IMG/VR virus record: IMGVR_UViG_3300042352_000489
Span: 1-26,737 of that record
Strand: one strand, 5' to 3'
DNA length: 26,737 nt
DNA from: a virus
Shown: positions 5,928 to 12,335 of the stretch, in pieces
Layout of the letters: each line of letters begins with the position of its first letter
Position numbering within the stretch: position 1 is the stretch's first letter
The notes under the pieces: model-generated
Database searches by the model: none
What the model saw: only the letters and a program-made list of their open reading frames with translations
Told to the model about the DNA's origin: nothing
Made by a program: the position numbers and the translations under genes

Positions 5928-6340
5928 ATGATCAGGATCAGTTCTACTTTGGACTAGCGCAAGAACAAGCTTCTTGGTCTCTAGATCCTAACAAAAAAGT
6001 AGGTTGCGTAGTTGCAAGAAACGGTAGAGTCCTTACTAGAGGCTTTAACCAGTTTCCTAAAGGTATCGCTAACACCGATGCTCGTTGGGCTGACAAAGAG
6101 TATAAGAACCTAATTGTAGTGCATGCAGAGACTTATGCTCTTCTCTCCTCTAACGACTGCCACGGAGCCACTCTTTACTGTACCAGCTTTCTCTGCAGTA
6201 CTTGTGCAGGGTTAGCTATACAGCGAGGAATCAGTAGAGTAGTAGCACCTGCACCTGAACCTTGGTCTTCTTGGTATCGTAACTTCACAGTAGCACGATC
6301 AATGCTACAAGAAGCAGGAGTGACAATAAACTATGTGTAA
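5924..6340 (+). CDS. dCMP deaminase-like zinc enzyme
   Basis: This 138 aa protein carries H67-A-E69 (VVHAETYA) and C91-x2-C94 (FLCSTCAG), the zinc ligands and catalytic Glu of the dCMP/cytidine deaminase superfamily. The usual Pro before the first Cys is Leu here. The N-terminal SWSLDPNKKVGCVVARNGRVL strand pair is typical of the dCMP deaminase branch (compare ComEB-like and T4 Cd), which converts dCMP to dUMP for dTTP synthesis. It is distinct from the deaminase at 3292. Translation is coupled to both neighbours. Confidence 0.88.
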   Translation: MNDQDQFYFGLAQEQASWSLDPNKKVGCVVARNGRVLTRGFNQFPKGIANTDARWADKEYKNLIVVHAETYALLSSNDCHGATLYCTSFLCSTCAGLAIQRGISRVVAPAPEPWSSWYRNFTVARSMLQEAGVTINYV

Positions 6341-6533
6341 CGACTGCCGCATAGATCCTTTGAACTCTTACACAGAGTTCGACGGAACCGTTTGGTACTA
6401 TCGATGTCGAGACTGGAGACACATCGAGCGTTCCTTAGACAACTCAACTTGGAAAGAGATAACTGATGAAGACCTAGCAGAGATGAGTGAAAATCACATG
6501 CAGTACGTGGAGTCTCTACTGATTCCTTTCTAA
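6333..6533 (+). CDS. Hypothetical protein, 66 aa
   Basis: The start overlaps the deaminase end. The N-terminus has C2-x2-C5 and a later C25 (MCNDCRIDPL..., WYYRCRDWRH), a possible metal site, and an acidic helical C-terminus. No family recognised. Confidence 0.6.
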   Translation: MCNDCRIDPLNSYTEFDGTVWYYRCRDWRHIERSLDNSTWKEITDEDLAEMSENHMQYVESLLIPF

Positions 6534-6547
6534 ACAAAGGAGGTAGC

Positions 6548-6904
6548 ATGCTAGAAAGCGTACTATGCTTAGCCCTAGCTCTCTACCACGAAGCTCGTTC
6601 AGAAACTATCGAAGCCCAGTTACTTGTAGCTGAGGTTATCATGAACAGAGTTAAACACGAAGACTTCCCAGCAACTATTTGTGAGGTAGTCTACCAGCCT
6701 AAACAATTCGCTTGGTCTGACAAAGACCTGCCTATTACTGAAGCTGTCTTCTTAGACTCAGTAACCATGGCAGGAGAAGTATACTGGGGTCACACAGAGT
6801 TACCTGGTACTGAAGCTTTGTTTTTCCACAGTGGATCTCGTAAAGGTTTCTTTAACACTAGAAAAAGGATCGGACGCTATGGCGAACATACGTTCTATGA
6901 GTAA
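6548..6904 (+). CDS. SleB-type cell wall hydrolase (endolysin)
   Basis: This 118 aa protein matches the Hydrolase_2/SleB family, which cuts peptidoglycan. The signature LALALYHEARSET (catalytic Glu at residue 15) is followed by a helix and VAEVIMNRV, FPATICEVVYQPKQFAWS and a C-terminal FFHSG strand. It is a bare catalytic domain with no wall-binding domain. A hydrophobic start could act weakly as an export signal. The ribosome site is AAAGGAGG. No holin is recognisable next to it. It is the only clear lysis enzyme in the window. Confidence 0.9.
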   Translation: MLESVLCLALALYHEARSETIEAQLLVAEVIMNRVKHEDFPATICEVVYQPKQFAWSDKDLPITEAVFLDSVTMAGEVYWGHTELPGTEALFFHSGSRKGFFNTRKRIGRYGEHTFYE

Positions 6905-7058
6905 AGCAGAGTTTAACCTGATAAAGGAGCACAAGGCTTGGAACGAAGACGACTGGGACCATCATGAACACATGAGCTATTCAGAGGCTCCATCAGCAAT
7001 CACTAATCCCTTTTACGTTGTATTTGGGAAAGACACCTTGGGGGTAAAATGGCAGTAG
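6879..7058 (+). CDS. Hypothetical protein, 59 aa
   Basis: I choose ATG 6879, behind AAAGGATC, inside the lysin's 3' end; ATG 6897 is an alternative without a good site. The product is a helical start (MSKAEFNLIKEHKAWNEDDW) and a His/Asp-rich centre (DDWDHHEHMSY) that might bind a metal. Its end overlaps the next start by ten bases. Function unknown. Confidence 0.55.
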   Translation: MANIRSMSKAEFNLIKEHKAWNEDDWDHHEHMSYSEAPSAITNPFYVVFGKDTLGVKWQ

Positions 7059-7648
7059 TACTAAAGTATCTAAAAGAAGGTGATGTTCTAAAGCATCGAC
7101 GTAACAAGGTGCCTCTTGAAGTCTACAAGATTCATCTTAGAAATGACAGAGCAGACACAGCAAGTTGCCGTCCCTTAGAACGTTGGGAAGGTCAAGACTA
7201 CAATACTAAAGGTTTAAACGATTGTACCTTGTATGATGGTGATAACTACAGCCTAAGCAACTACACAGTAATCGGCAACACAAAAGAGGAAAAGAAAACC
7301 ATGTCTAAGCTATTCAAAGTTATCGGTGAAGAAGTGTATGGTATCCACATCGGTACCAATACTGCTGGTGAGCTAGTACTTGAGATTCGCGGTGACGCTA
7401 ACAACGCTATCAAGGCATTTAAGAAAGATGCTCTTGAGGAAGTGAAACCTTATACTGTTAAACTTGTACCGTTGGCTGGAACAGGTAATCCTCGTCATGC
7501 TACTGTTGAAAAGGATAAGCTGAAACAGAATGATGTTATTGTGTATGGCGCTACAATTTGGACTGTAGCGGAGCTAGATACTAAGCAAGATAACTGTTCT
7601 GAGTTGTCGGCTAAAAACTGCAAGCGTCTTGTCGTAGGAGAACTGTGA
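7049..7648 (+). CDS. Hypothetical two-part protein, 199 aa, with possible internal start at 7301
   Basis: The first 80 residues (MAVVLKYLKEGDVLKHRRNK...) look like a small beta-barrel. The rest starts MSKLFKVIGEEVYGIHIG at an internal ATG (7301) with its own AAGAGGAAAAG ribosome site, and contains a second beta-rich domain (VEKDKLKQNDVIVYGATIWTVAEL). The internal start suggests two products from one frame or a recent fusion of two genes. No known family. The stop overlaps the next gene. Confidence 0.65.
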   Translation: MAVVLKYLKEGDVLKHRRNKVPLEVYKIHLRNDRADTASCRPLERWEGQDYNTKGLNDCTLYDGDNYSLSNYTVIGNTKEEKKTMSKLFKVIGEEVYGIHIGTNTAGELVLEIRGDANNAIKAFKKDALEEVKPYTVKLVPLAGTGNPRHATVEKDKLKQNDVIVYGATIWTVAELDTKQDNCSELSAKNCKRLVVGEL

Positions 7649-7977
7649 TGAAAGTAGATAACGTAGCCTCGTGCTGTACTGCTGTGGTCCTGTCTAGCTT
7701 TCGCTTTGATGGTGATGGAGTTCCTGCTCAAGGAGCTGATTATAACTATCCAGGCATGAAAGTTGAAGAAACTAAAGAAGCTTTGCTAAATGAAATGCTA
7801 AAGCTTAAAAACGAAGGAAAGGCTATGGTTACAGCCTTTACCAACGACAAACAAGTAAAAGCTAATGCCTTCTTGAAAGACATTGGTTTTAAATCCACTA
7901 AGTGGGCAACTAAAACATCACATGCAAACACCCGGTTGAAACTGTGGTGGTTTGCTCTTGACAAACTGGAGACATAA
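7648..7977 (+). CDS. Hypothetical protein, 109 aa
   Basis: ATG 7648 is preferred to GTG 7645 because GTAGGAGAA is better placed. The protein has an N-terminal strand with two cysteines (VASCCTAVVLSSF), two helices (VEETKEALLNEMLKLKNEG) and an AFLKDIGFKSTKW stretch slightly reminiscent of an acetyltransferase end, too short to assign. Function unknown. Confidence 0.65.
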   Translation: MKVDNVASCCTAVVLSSFRFDGDGVPAQGADYNYPGMKVEETKEALLNEMLKLKNEGKAMVTAFTNDKQVKANAFLKDIGFKSTKWATKTSHANTRLKLWWFALDKLET

Positions 7978-8160
7978 ATGGCTAAGAAACCTGTAACTAA
8001 AAAAGTAGAAACTTTTGATGTTGAAATCGTTAGTAACGGCTTTGTCCTAAACTACTCAGGCAAAGATGAAGACGATGAGTGGACTTCAACGAAAGAAATT
8101 GTGACTACACTTGAAGGACTGCATCAACGTATCGACAAGATCGTAGAGACTATGCAGTAA
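7978..8160 (+). CDS. Hypothetical protein, 60 aa
   Basis: The start touches the upstream stop (TAAATG). The protein has a basic opening (MAKKPVTKKVETFDVEIV), a beta hairpin and a C-terminal helix (LEGLHQRIDKIVETM). It is the last gene before the hairpin and promoter at 8168-8228, so it ends the rightward accessory operon. Function unknown. Confidence 0.65.
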   Translation: MAKKPVTKKVETFDVEIVSNGFVLNYSGKDEDDEWTSTKEIVTTLEGLHQRIDKIVETMQ

Positions 8161-8167
8161 TAAACTT

Positions 8168-8204
8168 GAGAAGGCTGGCTGTGTGACTAATGGCTGGCCT
8201 TCTC
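8168..8204 (+). terminator. Strong hairpin, probable transcription end or processing signal
   Basis: GAGAAGGCTGGC (8168-8179) pairs with GCTGGCCTTCTC (8193-8204) in a 12-pair stem with two G-U pairs and a 13-base loop. No T-run follows, so it is not a textbook intrinsic terminator. It closes the upstream operon exactly where the phage-type promoter at 8204 starts. It could instead be a processing or stability element. Confidence 0.5.
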
Positions 8205-8228
8205 ACCTCTTAACGCTAAAGCAGAAAG
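8204..8228 (+). promoter_or_regulatory. Candidate phage RNA polymerase promoter, rightward
   Basis: The 25 bases read CACCTCTTAACGCTAAAG then CAGAAAG and match the site at 19350 at 24 of 25 positions. The spacing of 17 bases from the first C to the G after TAAA is that of T7-class promoters, and CGCTAAAG resembles the CACTAAAG of the phage T3 promoter. The predicted +1 is G8221, giving a 12-base leader before tRNA-Arg. Confidence 0.72.
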
Positions 8229-8232
8229 GTAT

Positions 8233-8308
8233 GGCTCCGTAGCTCAGCAGACAGAGCAAGAATCTTCTAAATTCTAGGTCGGGTGTGCAATTCACCCCGG
8301 AGCTGCCA
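8233..8308 (+). tRNA. tRNA-Arg (anticodon UCU)
   Basis: The acceptor GGCTCCG (8233-8239) pairs with CGGAGCT (8298-8304), starting with a G-U pair, then discriminator G and an encoded CCA. The D stem is GCTC/GAGC and the anticodon stem AGAAT/ATTCT, with loop CTTCTAA and anticodon TCT. The T stem is GGGTG/CACCC. The T loop TGCAATT has G where nearly all tRNAs have U55. It reads AGA/AGG, which this AT-rich phage uses often. It lies directly behind a promoter-like site and in front of a homing endonuclease. Confidence 0.93.
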
Positions 8309-8325
8309 TTAAAAAGGAAACTAAT

Positions 8326-8892
8326 ATGGGATGGGAACATTTACATAAAAATAATGAAATTAAAAAACAAAAAGCAGAACAGTTAAAAAATGAATTTCTT
8401 AATAAACCTCTTAATGAAATTTTTGAGTATAAAAATGGAGAAATTTACTGGAAAATTGTTCATCCTATGTGTAATAATAAAAAAGTAGGAGATCTTGCTG
8501 GAAATAAGAGCAGTAAAGTCTATTTCGAAGTAACAATTGCAGGTAGTCCTTTTAGAGTTCATAGGATAATCTGGCAAATGTTTAATGGTCCTATACCTGA
8601 AGGATACTATATTGATCATATAGATGGGAATCCTTCTAACAATAAACTAGAGAATTTAAGGTTAGCTAATCAAAAAGAAAATTCTAGAAATTCTAAAAAA
8701 CCTAAAAATAATACTTCTGGGTATAAAGGTGTTCATTGGAATAAAGAAAAAGAAAAATGGCAAGCTAGAGTAATGATAAATACGATAACTAAACATATTG
8801 GTTATTTTGAAGACCTAATAGAAGCTGCAAAAGCTTATAACGAAGCAGCTTTAAAATACCATGGTGAATTTGCTAAACTAAATGAGATATAG
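8326..8892 (+). CDS. HNH homing endonuclease with AP2 DNA-binding domain
   Basis: This 188 aa protein combines an HNH_3-type nuclease core (about residues 84-122: FRVHRIIWQMFNG, then IDHIDGNPSNNKLENLR, where DH and N are the His-Asn-type catalytic elements) with a C-terminal AP2-like DNA-binding domain (GYKGVHWNKEKEKWQARV, IGYFEDLIEAAKAYNEAA). It is markedly more AT-rich than its neighbours, typical of a mobile free-standing homing gene. It has its own AAAAAGGAA ribosome site and sits just behind the tRNA-Arg, a common insertion context. It probably cuts the allelic site in related phages lacking it. Confidence 0.93.
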   Translation: MGWEHLHKNNEIKKQKAEQLKNEFLNKPLNEIFEYKNGEIYWKIVHPMCNNKKVGDLAGNKSSKVYFEVTIAGSPFRVHRIIWQMFNGPIPEGYYIDHIDGNPSNNKLENLRLANQKENSRNSKKPKNNTSGYKGVHWNKEKEKWQARVMINTITKHIGYFEDLIEAAKAYNEAALKYHGEFAKLNEI

Positions 8893-8905
8893 CTAAGAGG
8901 CTAAC

Positions 8906-9082
8906 ATGGATTCAGGAAATCACGAAAAAGCTAACTGTGACGTTCGTCTTGGTGTTCGCCCTCACTGTCGCTGTTGTGCAGGTGGTGATCTTCGTAAAGG
9001 GCGCAAACATACTCGTGCAACTAGCACATACCAAACTCAAAAGCATAAACGTGCTAAACCAAAGTCAAAGGATCATCGTTAA
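8906..9082 (+). CDS. Small basic Cys/His protein, 58 aa
   Basis: The ATG follows AAGAGG by five bases. The N-terminal part has cysteines and histidines spaced for metal binding (C11, then H20-C21-x-C23-C24), and the remainder is very basic (KGRKHTRATSTYQTQKHKR...). It may bind nucleic acid. A longer frame overlapping this one is a shadow. A similar basic composition occurs in the 11784 gene, without clear homology. Function unknown. Confidence 0.65.
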   Translation: MDSGNHEKANCDVRLGVRPHCRCCAGGDLRKGRKHTRATSTYQTQKHKRAKPKSKDHR

Positions 9083-9087
9083 AGTAT

Positions 9088-9179
9088 GGAAGTGGGCGTT
9101 GGGACGCAGGAGGGCCTTATAATCCCTTTAGCAGTAGATGACTGTTCTGGACCGAGATCGAAACTCGGCACTTCTACCA
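9088..9179 (+). tRNA. Degenerate class II tRNA or tRNA-like element
   Basis: The acceptor GGAAGTG (9088-9094) pairs fully with CACTTCT (9169-9175, one G-U), followed by A and an encoded CCA. The T arm is CCGAG-ATCGAAA-CTCGG, and a long variable arm is formed by AGCAGT/ACTGTT. The anticodon arm AGGGC-CTTATAA-TCCCT has a C-U mismatch at its top and presents UAU in the anticodon position, odd for a long-arm tRNA (Leu, Ser or Tyr). The D arm is abnormally short (GCGT-TGGG-ACGC). It may be a decayed tRNA, an atypical tRNA or a tRNA mimic. Confidence 0.6.
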
Positions 9180-9198
9180 ATTCAACAAAGGAAAACCC

Positions 9199-9468
9199 AT
9201 GTTTAGTTTTTTCTCTCGGAAAGAAACAAACACAGAAAAGTACGACAAGATCATTGCAGGGCCAATTGACTTTTTAATTGACAACTCAAGTTACCCTATA
9301 ACAGACGAATTAGAAGCTATGCTAGAAAAGTATAGAAAGGCTAAACAAGAAGTAAGAGCTAACTTTACTAGAGAAGTAGAAAAAATAAAAAATAAAAAGC
9401 AAGCAGAGCTCGAAAAACTTAGTAACGAGCTAGAAACTTACCTCATGTCTAAAAAAGCTAACCTGTGA
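9199..9468 (+). CDS. Hypothetical coiled-coil protein, 89 aa
   Basis: AAAGGAAAA precedes the ATG. After a short hydrophobic start (MFSFFSRKE) the protein has a strand-like middle and a long charged helix from about residue 36 to the end (YRKAKQEVRANFTREVEKI...), probably a coiled coil. No family recognised. Confidence 0.65.
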   Translation: MFSFFSRKETNTEKYDKIIAGPIDFLIDNSSYPITDELEAMLEKYRKAKQEVRANFTREVEKIKNKKQAELEKLSNELETYLMSKKANL

Positions 9469-9486
9469 AATACAAGGAGCAAAACA

Positions 9487-9669
9487 ATGCATCTGATTGA
9501 GTTGTCATATTACATTCGCAAAATGATGTCTATTGAAAGAAAAGTTCTTAATAAGAAAAAACTACTATGGAATATCGAGTGGACGACTTATCAACGAAAA
9601 GCTGCAAAGCTTTGTAGTCTACCCGAAGCATCAGACGATCAAAAACGTTTGGTGTTTCGACACGTATAA
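9487..9669 (+). CDS. Hypothetical basic protein, 60 aa
   Basis: The start has a strong AAGGAG site. The product is helical and basic (SIERKVLNKKKLLWNIEWTT, then YQRKAAKLCSLPEAS) without a membrane segment. It is the last gene before the terminator at 9677. Function unknown. Confidence 0.6.
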   Translation: MHLIELSYYIRKMMSIERKVLNKKKLLWNIEWTTYQRKAAKLCSLPEASDDQKRLVFRHV

Positions 9670-9676
9670 ATAAAAC

Positions 9677-9695
9677 GGGGGGCTTCGCGCCCCCC
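9677..9695. terminator. Bidirectional intrinsic terminator
   Basis: GGGGGGC (9677-9683) pairs with GCCCCCC (9689-9695) around a small TTCGC loop, 8 bases after a stop codon. On plus it is followed by ATCTTATT and a T6 run further on; on minus by GTTTTATTTAT. It ends the 8906-9669 block and would also catch leftward transcripts from terL. Confidence 0.8.
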
Positions 9696-9736
9696 ATCTT
9701 ATTACTTCACTTTTTTCTTCAACCTGGGAGAGACCT

Positions 9737-9952
9737 ATGACTATCATATTTGACTACCATGCAGGAGAAGTTTACGTTGAAAATCCCGATCCTCGTGCAG
9801 AGGGAACTCAACATGCTAAAATCTACTACTTCCAATCTGGAAGGATTCCTTTAGAACAATCTAAAGTAGTAGTCTCGGCTTTGCGTGATATGTACAACCT
9901 TGGTAAACAACACCAACAAAAAGAGATCCGAAAAGTACTTGGTGTTAATTAG
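9737..9952 (+). CDS. Hypothetical protein, 71 aa
   Basis: TGGGAGAGA precedes the ATG. The protein is beta-like at first (MTIIFDYHAGEVYVENPDP) and ends in a helix with the phrase ALRDMYNLGKQ. That ending resembles AYTLGK in the protein at 24029-24373 and FELGRSWK in the 2457 and 2945 proteins, possibly a shared helical tail. Its last four bases overlap the end of terL tail to tail. Function unknown. Confidence 0.6.
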   Translation: MTIIFDYHAGEVYVENPDPRAEGTQHAKIYYFQSGRIPLEQSKVVVSALRDMYNLGKQHQQKEIRKVLGVN

Positions 9953-11304
9953 AACATTGAGCTAACAACAATACTAGGTCTTGAATGAACAATCGGCCAG
10001 AGATAGTCTACAAAATAACGAACTCCGTCAGTGTAGTGCTCTACACCTTGAGTCTTGTCAATTGTAGCTGTTTCTGGTCGGTTTTCAAGCCAGCTAGTAC
10101 GCTCAAAAGAACTGATTAACCCAGTACAACGAGGATGAATCAGCATGTCTACATCACCATCAGCATTAAGGAGTTTCCGATTAACAGCAGCCACACTATC
10201 AACAATAGCGGGAGCTTTGTCTTTCGCCAGTACGGTAAATCCCGCCTCGCGGAGTATGCTGAAGTCTGTCACGCCCACAGCTGCAGACGTCTTCCGGGCC
10301 TTCCCAGCAGGGTCTGGATAGCAGACGATCTTATTTTTAGGGAATTTGGAACGAATGAGACGGGCAAGTTCCTCAGTGTTAGCCGTGCCTTTTGACTCGT
10401 CAAGAGTATGCACTTGTCCACCTCGAATAGCGTGGAAGCTTGTAGCGTTAAGCATGATGTTAAAGTCGATAGCACAGTGTACTGTTTCATCTTCCTCAAA
10501 GTAAGGTAAATCAGGATCAACATGGAGTTTACGAGAAAATGTATGGAACAGCGTTAGACCAGACTCTTCGAAGCTTGCTTCATATTCACGAGCAAACTTT
10601 AGAGGATCGCTATGCTTCTTAGCCTTCTCAATTTCTTCTTCAGACAACAGTGGGCTGTCTTTGTAGGAGTAAGAAAAAGTCTTCCAACGATCGTCGATAT
10701 GCTCACGTTGAGCAAGATCATAAAAGTAGTCTTTACCAAGAGGCGTACTTGGAAGAAGTGCACGTCCAGGGCTAGGAGCGCCTACTGCAGCTGCCTGCTT
10801 TGGACTCCAACGAGTAATAACACAAGGCTCGATAACAGACTCCCACGCATCCTTGATTGATCCACCGGGGACTTTCCAAGAAGGTAGTTCGTCTGAAATT
10901 ACTAAGTACTGACCTGAACCACGAAGTCGTTCATAAGCGTCTGCTGACCAACAACGGATTTCTGTACCATTTGCAAAGATAAATTTACCGAGACTGCGTG
11001 AATGCTTCCAACAACGACTCTCAAGTCCAAACTGGTAAGCTAGCATAGGCCAGTAAATGTCGGTTACCTGTGTATGGCTACCGCATAGAAGAGCAATGTT
11101 TTTGTTGGGAACAGATTCGTTAAGCGTTTCTAGTTCACCTACTGCAAGAGTAACAGCAGCACCAGAAACATAAGACTTGCCAAAACCACGAGAACCAACA
11201 ACTACAGCAAAGCGCATCTTCCAATCTTCTGTGTTAGGCTCCACTGGTTTAAACAAATGGTGAATCACCTCAGATTGGGCGCGATGTAATTTAATAACTG
11301 ACAT
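9949..11304 (-). CDS. terL: Terminase large subunit (TerL)
   Basis: This 451 aa protein is the packaging motor ATPase and nuclease. Walker A is G37-S-R-G-F-G-K-S44 and Walker B YLVISDE (D138, E139). The coupling motif STPLG is at about 186-190. The RNase H-like nuclease acids are D280 (CAIDFN), D331 (YPDPAG) and D426 (EHYTDGVRY). The start has AGGATATCCC upstream. It is on the strand opposite to its neighbours and is split from TerS (13984) by a 2-kb rightward block. The start faces the HU-like gene's start with only 11 bases between. Confidence 0.96.
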   Translation of the reverse strand: MSVIKLHRAQSEVIHHLFKPVEPNTEDWKMRFAVVVGSRGFGKSYVSGAAVTLAVGELETLNESVPNKNIALLCGSHTQVTDIYWPMLAYQFGLESRCWKHSRSLGKFIFANGTEIRCWSADAYERLRGSGQYLVISDELPSWKVPGGSIKDAWESVIEPCVITRWSPKQAAAVGAPSPGRALLPSTPLGKDYFYDLAQREHIDDRWKTFSYSYKDSPLLSEEEIEKAKKHSDPLKFAREYEASFEESGLTLFHTFSRKLHVDPDLPYFEEDETVHCAIDFNIMLNATSFHAIRGGQVHTLDESKGTANTEELARLIRSKFPKNKIVCYPDPAGKARKTSAAVGVTDFSILREAGFTVLAKDKAPAIVDSVAAVNRKLLNADGDVDMLIHPRCTGLISSFERTSWLENRPETATIDKTQGVEHYTDGVRYFVDYLWPIVHSRPSIVVSSMF

Positions 11305-11315
11305 GGGATATCCTA

Positions 11316-11606
11316 TTGACGAAAACAGATTTATATTTAAAATTAAGAAAAGACTTTCCTCACTTGAAAGCAGAAACCATAAAAGGAGCTATCGATGTAA
11401 TCTTCGAAACAATTACTGAGGGTCTAGTTGAAAGGAATAACACAGTACTAAGAGGTATCGGTTCTTTCGTTACGTTTGAAAGAAAAATGCCTCAGTCTAA
11501 CTTTAAAACCTTTAAGCTAGAACCTAAAGAAGAAAAAGAAACTTTTGTTTGTGTTAGATGGCTACCCTCACGGGGGCTAAAGAAAAGGCTATGGAATAAT
11601 GTTTGA
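11316..11606 (+). CDS. HU/IHF-like DNA-binding protein
   Basis: This 96 aa protein begins at TTG 11316, the only start open before an upstream stop. It has the HU/IHF layout: two helices (TKTDLYLKLRKDFPHLKAETIKGAIDVIF cut into LRKDF and IKGAIDVIFETITEGL), then the G-I-G-S-F-V-T-F-E-R strand pair diagnostic of the family, and a basic tail. The central arm is shorter than in host HU. Phage members shape or bend DNA during packaging or replication. The start region is shared with terL's divergent start. Confidence 0.85.
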   Translation: MTKTDLYLKLRKDFPHLKAETIKGAIDVIFETITEGLVERNNTVLRGIGSFVTFERKMPQSNFKTFKLEPKEEKETFVCVRWLPSRGLKKRLWNNV

Positions 11607-11787
11607 TTATCTACCCGCACTAATCGTGTTAAATGTTCTTGTTACTGTATTCTACTCTAGTTACAGCTTACCTCAGTCACCTATCCACAAAGATGGGCTG
11701 AAGTCTATCCTAGGTACTACATTGGTAGCCTTTGTAGGATTGCCTCTAGTACTAATTCACATCTTCAAGAAGGATAAAGCACAATGA
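11599..11787 (+). CDS. Small two-helix membrane protein, 62 aa
   Basis: The start overlaps the HU-like stop. Two membrane helices are visible (about residues 6-20 and 38-55), with a polar linker (SLPQSPIHKDGLK) and a lysine-rich end (IFKKDKAQ). Holin-like in topology, but far from the lysin. Role not assignable. Confidence 0.65.
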   Translation: MFDYLPALIVLNVLVTVFYSSYSLPQSPIHKDGLKSILGTTLVAFVGLPLVLIHIFKKDKAQ

Positions 11788-11927
11788 GCAAAAAAGGTGG
11801 TCTAAGCCGAGTTGAACCCAAGTATAAGCATACTTCTCAGGCAACTCACCAAGGAGCTATGAAAACAAGCTCAATGAACAAAGCTAAACGTCGAGCAACA
11901 AAAGCTTATCGAGGGCAAGGTCGATGA
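11784..11927 (+). CDS. Small very basic protein, 47 aa
   Basis: The gene is coupled by ATGA overlap at both ends. The product MSKKGGLSRVEPKYKHTSQA... ends NKAKRRATKAYRGQGR. It is rich in Lys, Arg, Ser and Thr with no hydrophobic core, so probably unstructured and nucleic-acid binding, or a virion component. I recall similar short basic proteins from other phages but know no function. Confidence 0.65.
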   Translation: MSKKGGLSRVEPKYKHTSQATHQGAMKTSSMNKAKRRATKAYRGQGR

Positions 11928-12157
11928 AAGTTCATTCCGGAGACATTGTAGTTATTAAAAGTTCTCAGGAAGCTTTCCGTGAACCTACTACTATGAATGG
12001 AGTCTTACTAGACAGTTGGGATGAGCACTACTTTCTTGTTGACGAAGTCTTTGAGGATCTTGTAACTGGCCACTCTCTTACAGGAAGCTTGATAGGTGTC
12101 TATGGCGAACCCGATCTAACTCTAATCAAAAAGGTGTATCATGAAGTTACTAACTGA
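11924..12157 (+). CDS. Hypothetical protein, 77 aa
   Basis: The start overlaps the preceding stop. The sequence MKVHSGDIVVIKSSQEAF..., then HYFLVDEVFEDLVTG and SLIGVYGEPDLTLIKKV, reads like a small acidic beta-barrel. Several other proteins in this window have a comparable barrel-like opening. Function unknown. Confidence 0.65.
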   Translation: MKVHSGDIVVIKSSQEAFREPTTMNGVLLDSWDEHYFLVDEVFEDLVTGHSLTGSLIGVYGEPDLTLIKKVYHEVTN

Positions 12158-12335
12158 GAATGTGTTTGTTCGTTACTGGCGTTACATGGTAACTTGGCGT
12201 AAACATCGAGAGACAATTAAGACGCTAAACTCTTTGAGTGATGCAGCTCTACTCGATATGGGTATCAATCGTTGGCAGATCGATGAGTTGATCTTTAAAG
12301 AAGAAGACCGTATGAAGCGAGGAGCAAAACAGTAA
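12141..12335 (+). CDS. DUF1127 family protein
   Basis: This 64 aa protein has the DUF1127 (YjiS-like) layout: an aromatic/basic N-terminal helix (FVRYWRYMVTWRKHRETIK), then the family core TLNSLSDAALLDMGINRWQID. In bacteria these small arginine-rich proteins affect RNA and phosphate or carbon regulation in alphaproteobacteria and have been linked to stress and virulence in enterics. A phage copy could modulate host regulation. It overlaps the upstream gene by 17 bases and ends one base before the next ATG. Confidence 0.85.
   Translation: MKLLTENVFVRYWRYMVTWRKHRETIKTLNSLSDAALLDMGINRWQIDELIFKEEDRMKRGAKQ

Noticed and set aside
8887-8899. TATAGCTAAGAGG identical to 13 bases of the 4750 site
   Set aside because: It spans the HNH stop codon and the ribosome site of the next gene, and the CTTCTT portion is missing.
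8937-9277. Plus-strand frames at 8937-9122 and 9086-9277
   Set aside because: The first is out of frame with the Cys/His gene at 8906; the second runs through the tRNA-like element.
10135-10860. Plus-strand open frames across terL
   Set aside because: Shadows of a strongly supported terminase frame.
11343-11367. CCTCACTTGAAAGCAGAAA resembles the right end of the promoter family
   Set aside because: The left half does not fit and it lies in the conserved part of the HU-like gene.
11441-11458. Minus-strand TACCTCTTAG half-site similar to the promoter family, upstream of terL
   Set aside because: Only the left half matches (about 11 of 18); TAAAG is absent and the bases lie in the HU-like reading frame. 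Could be chance.
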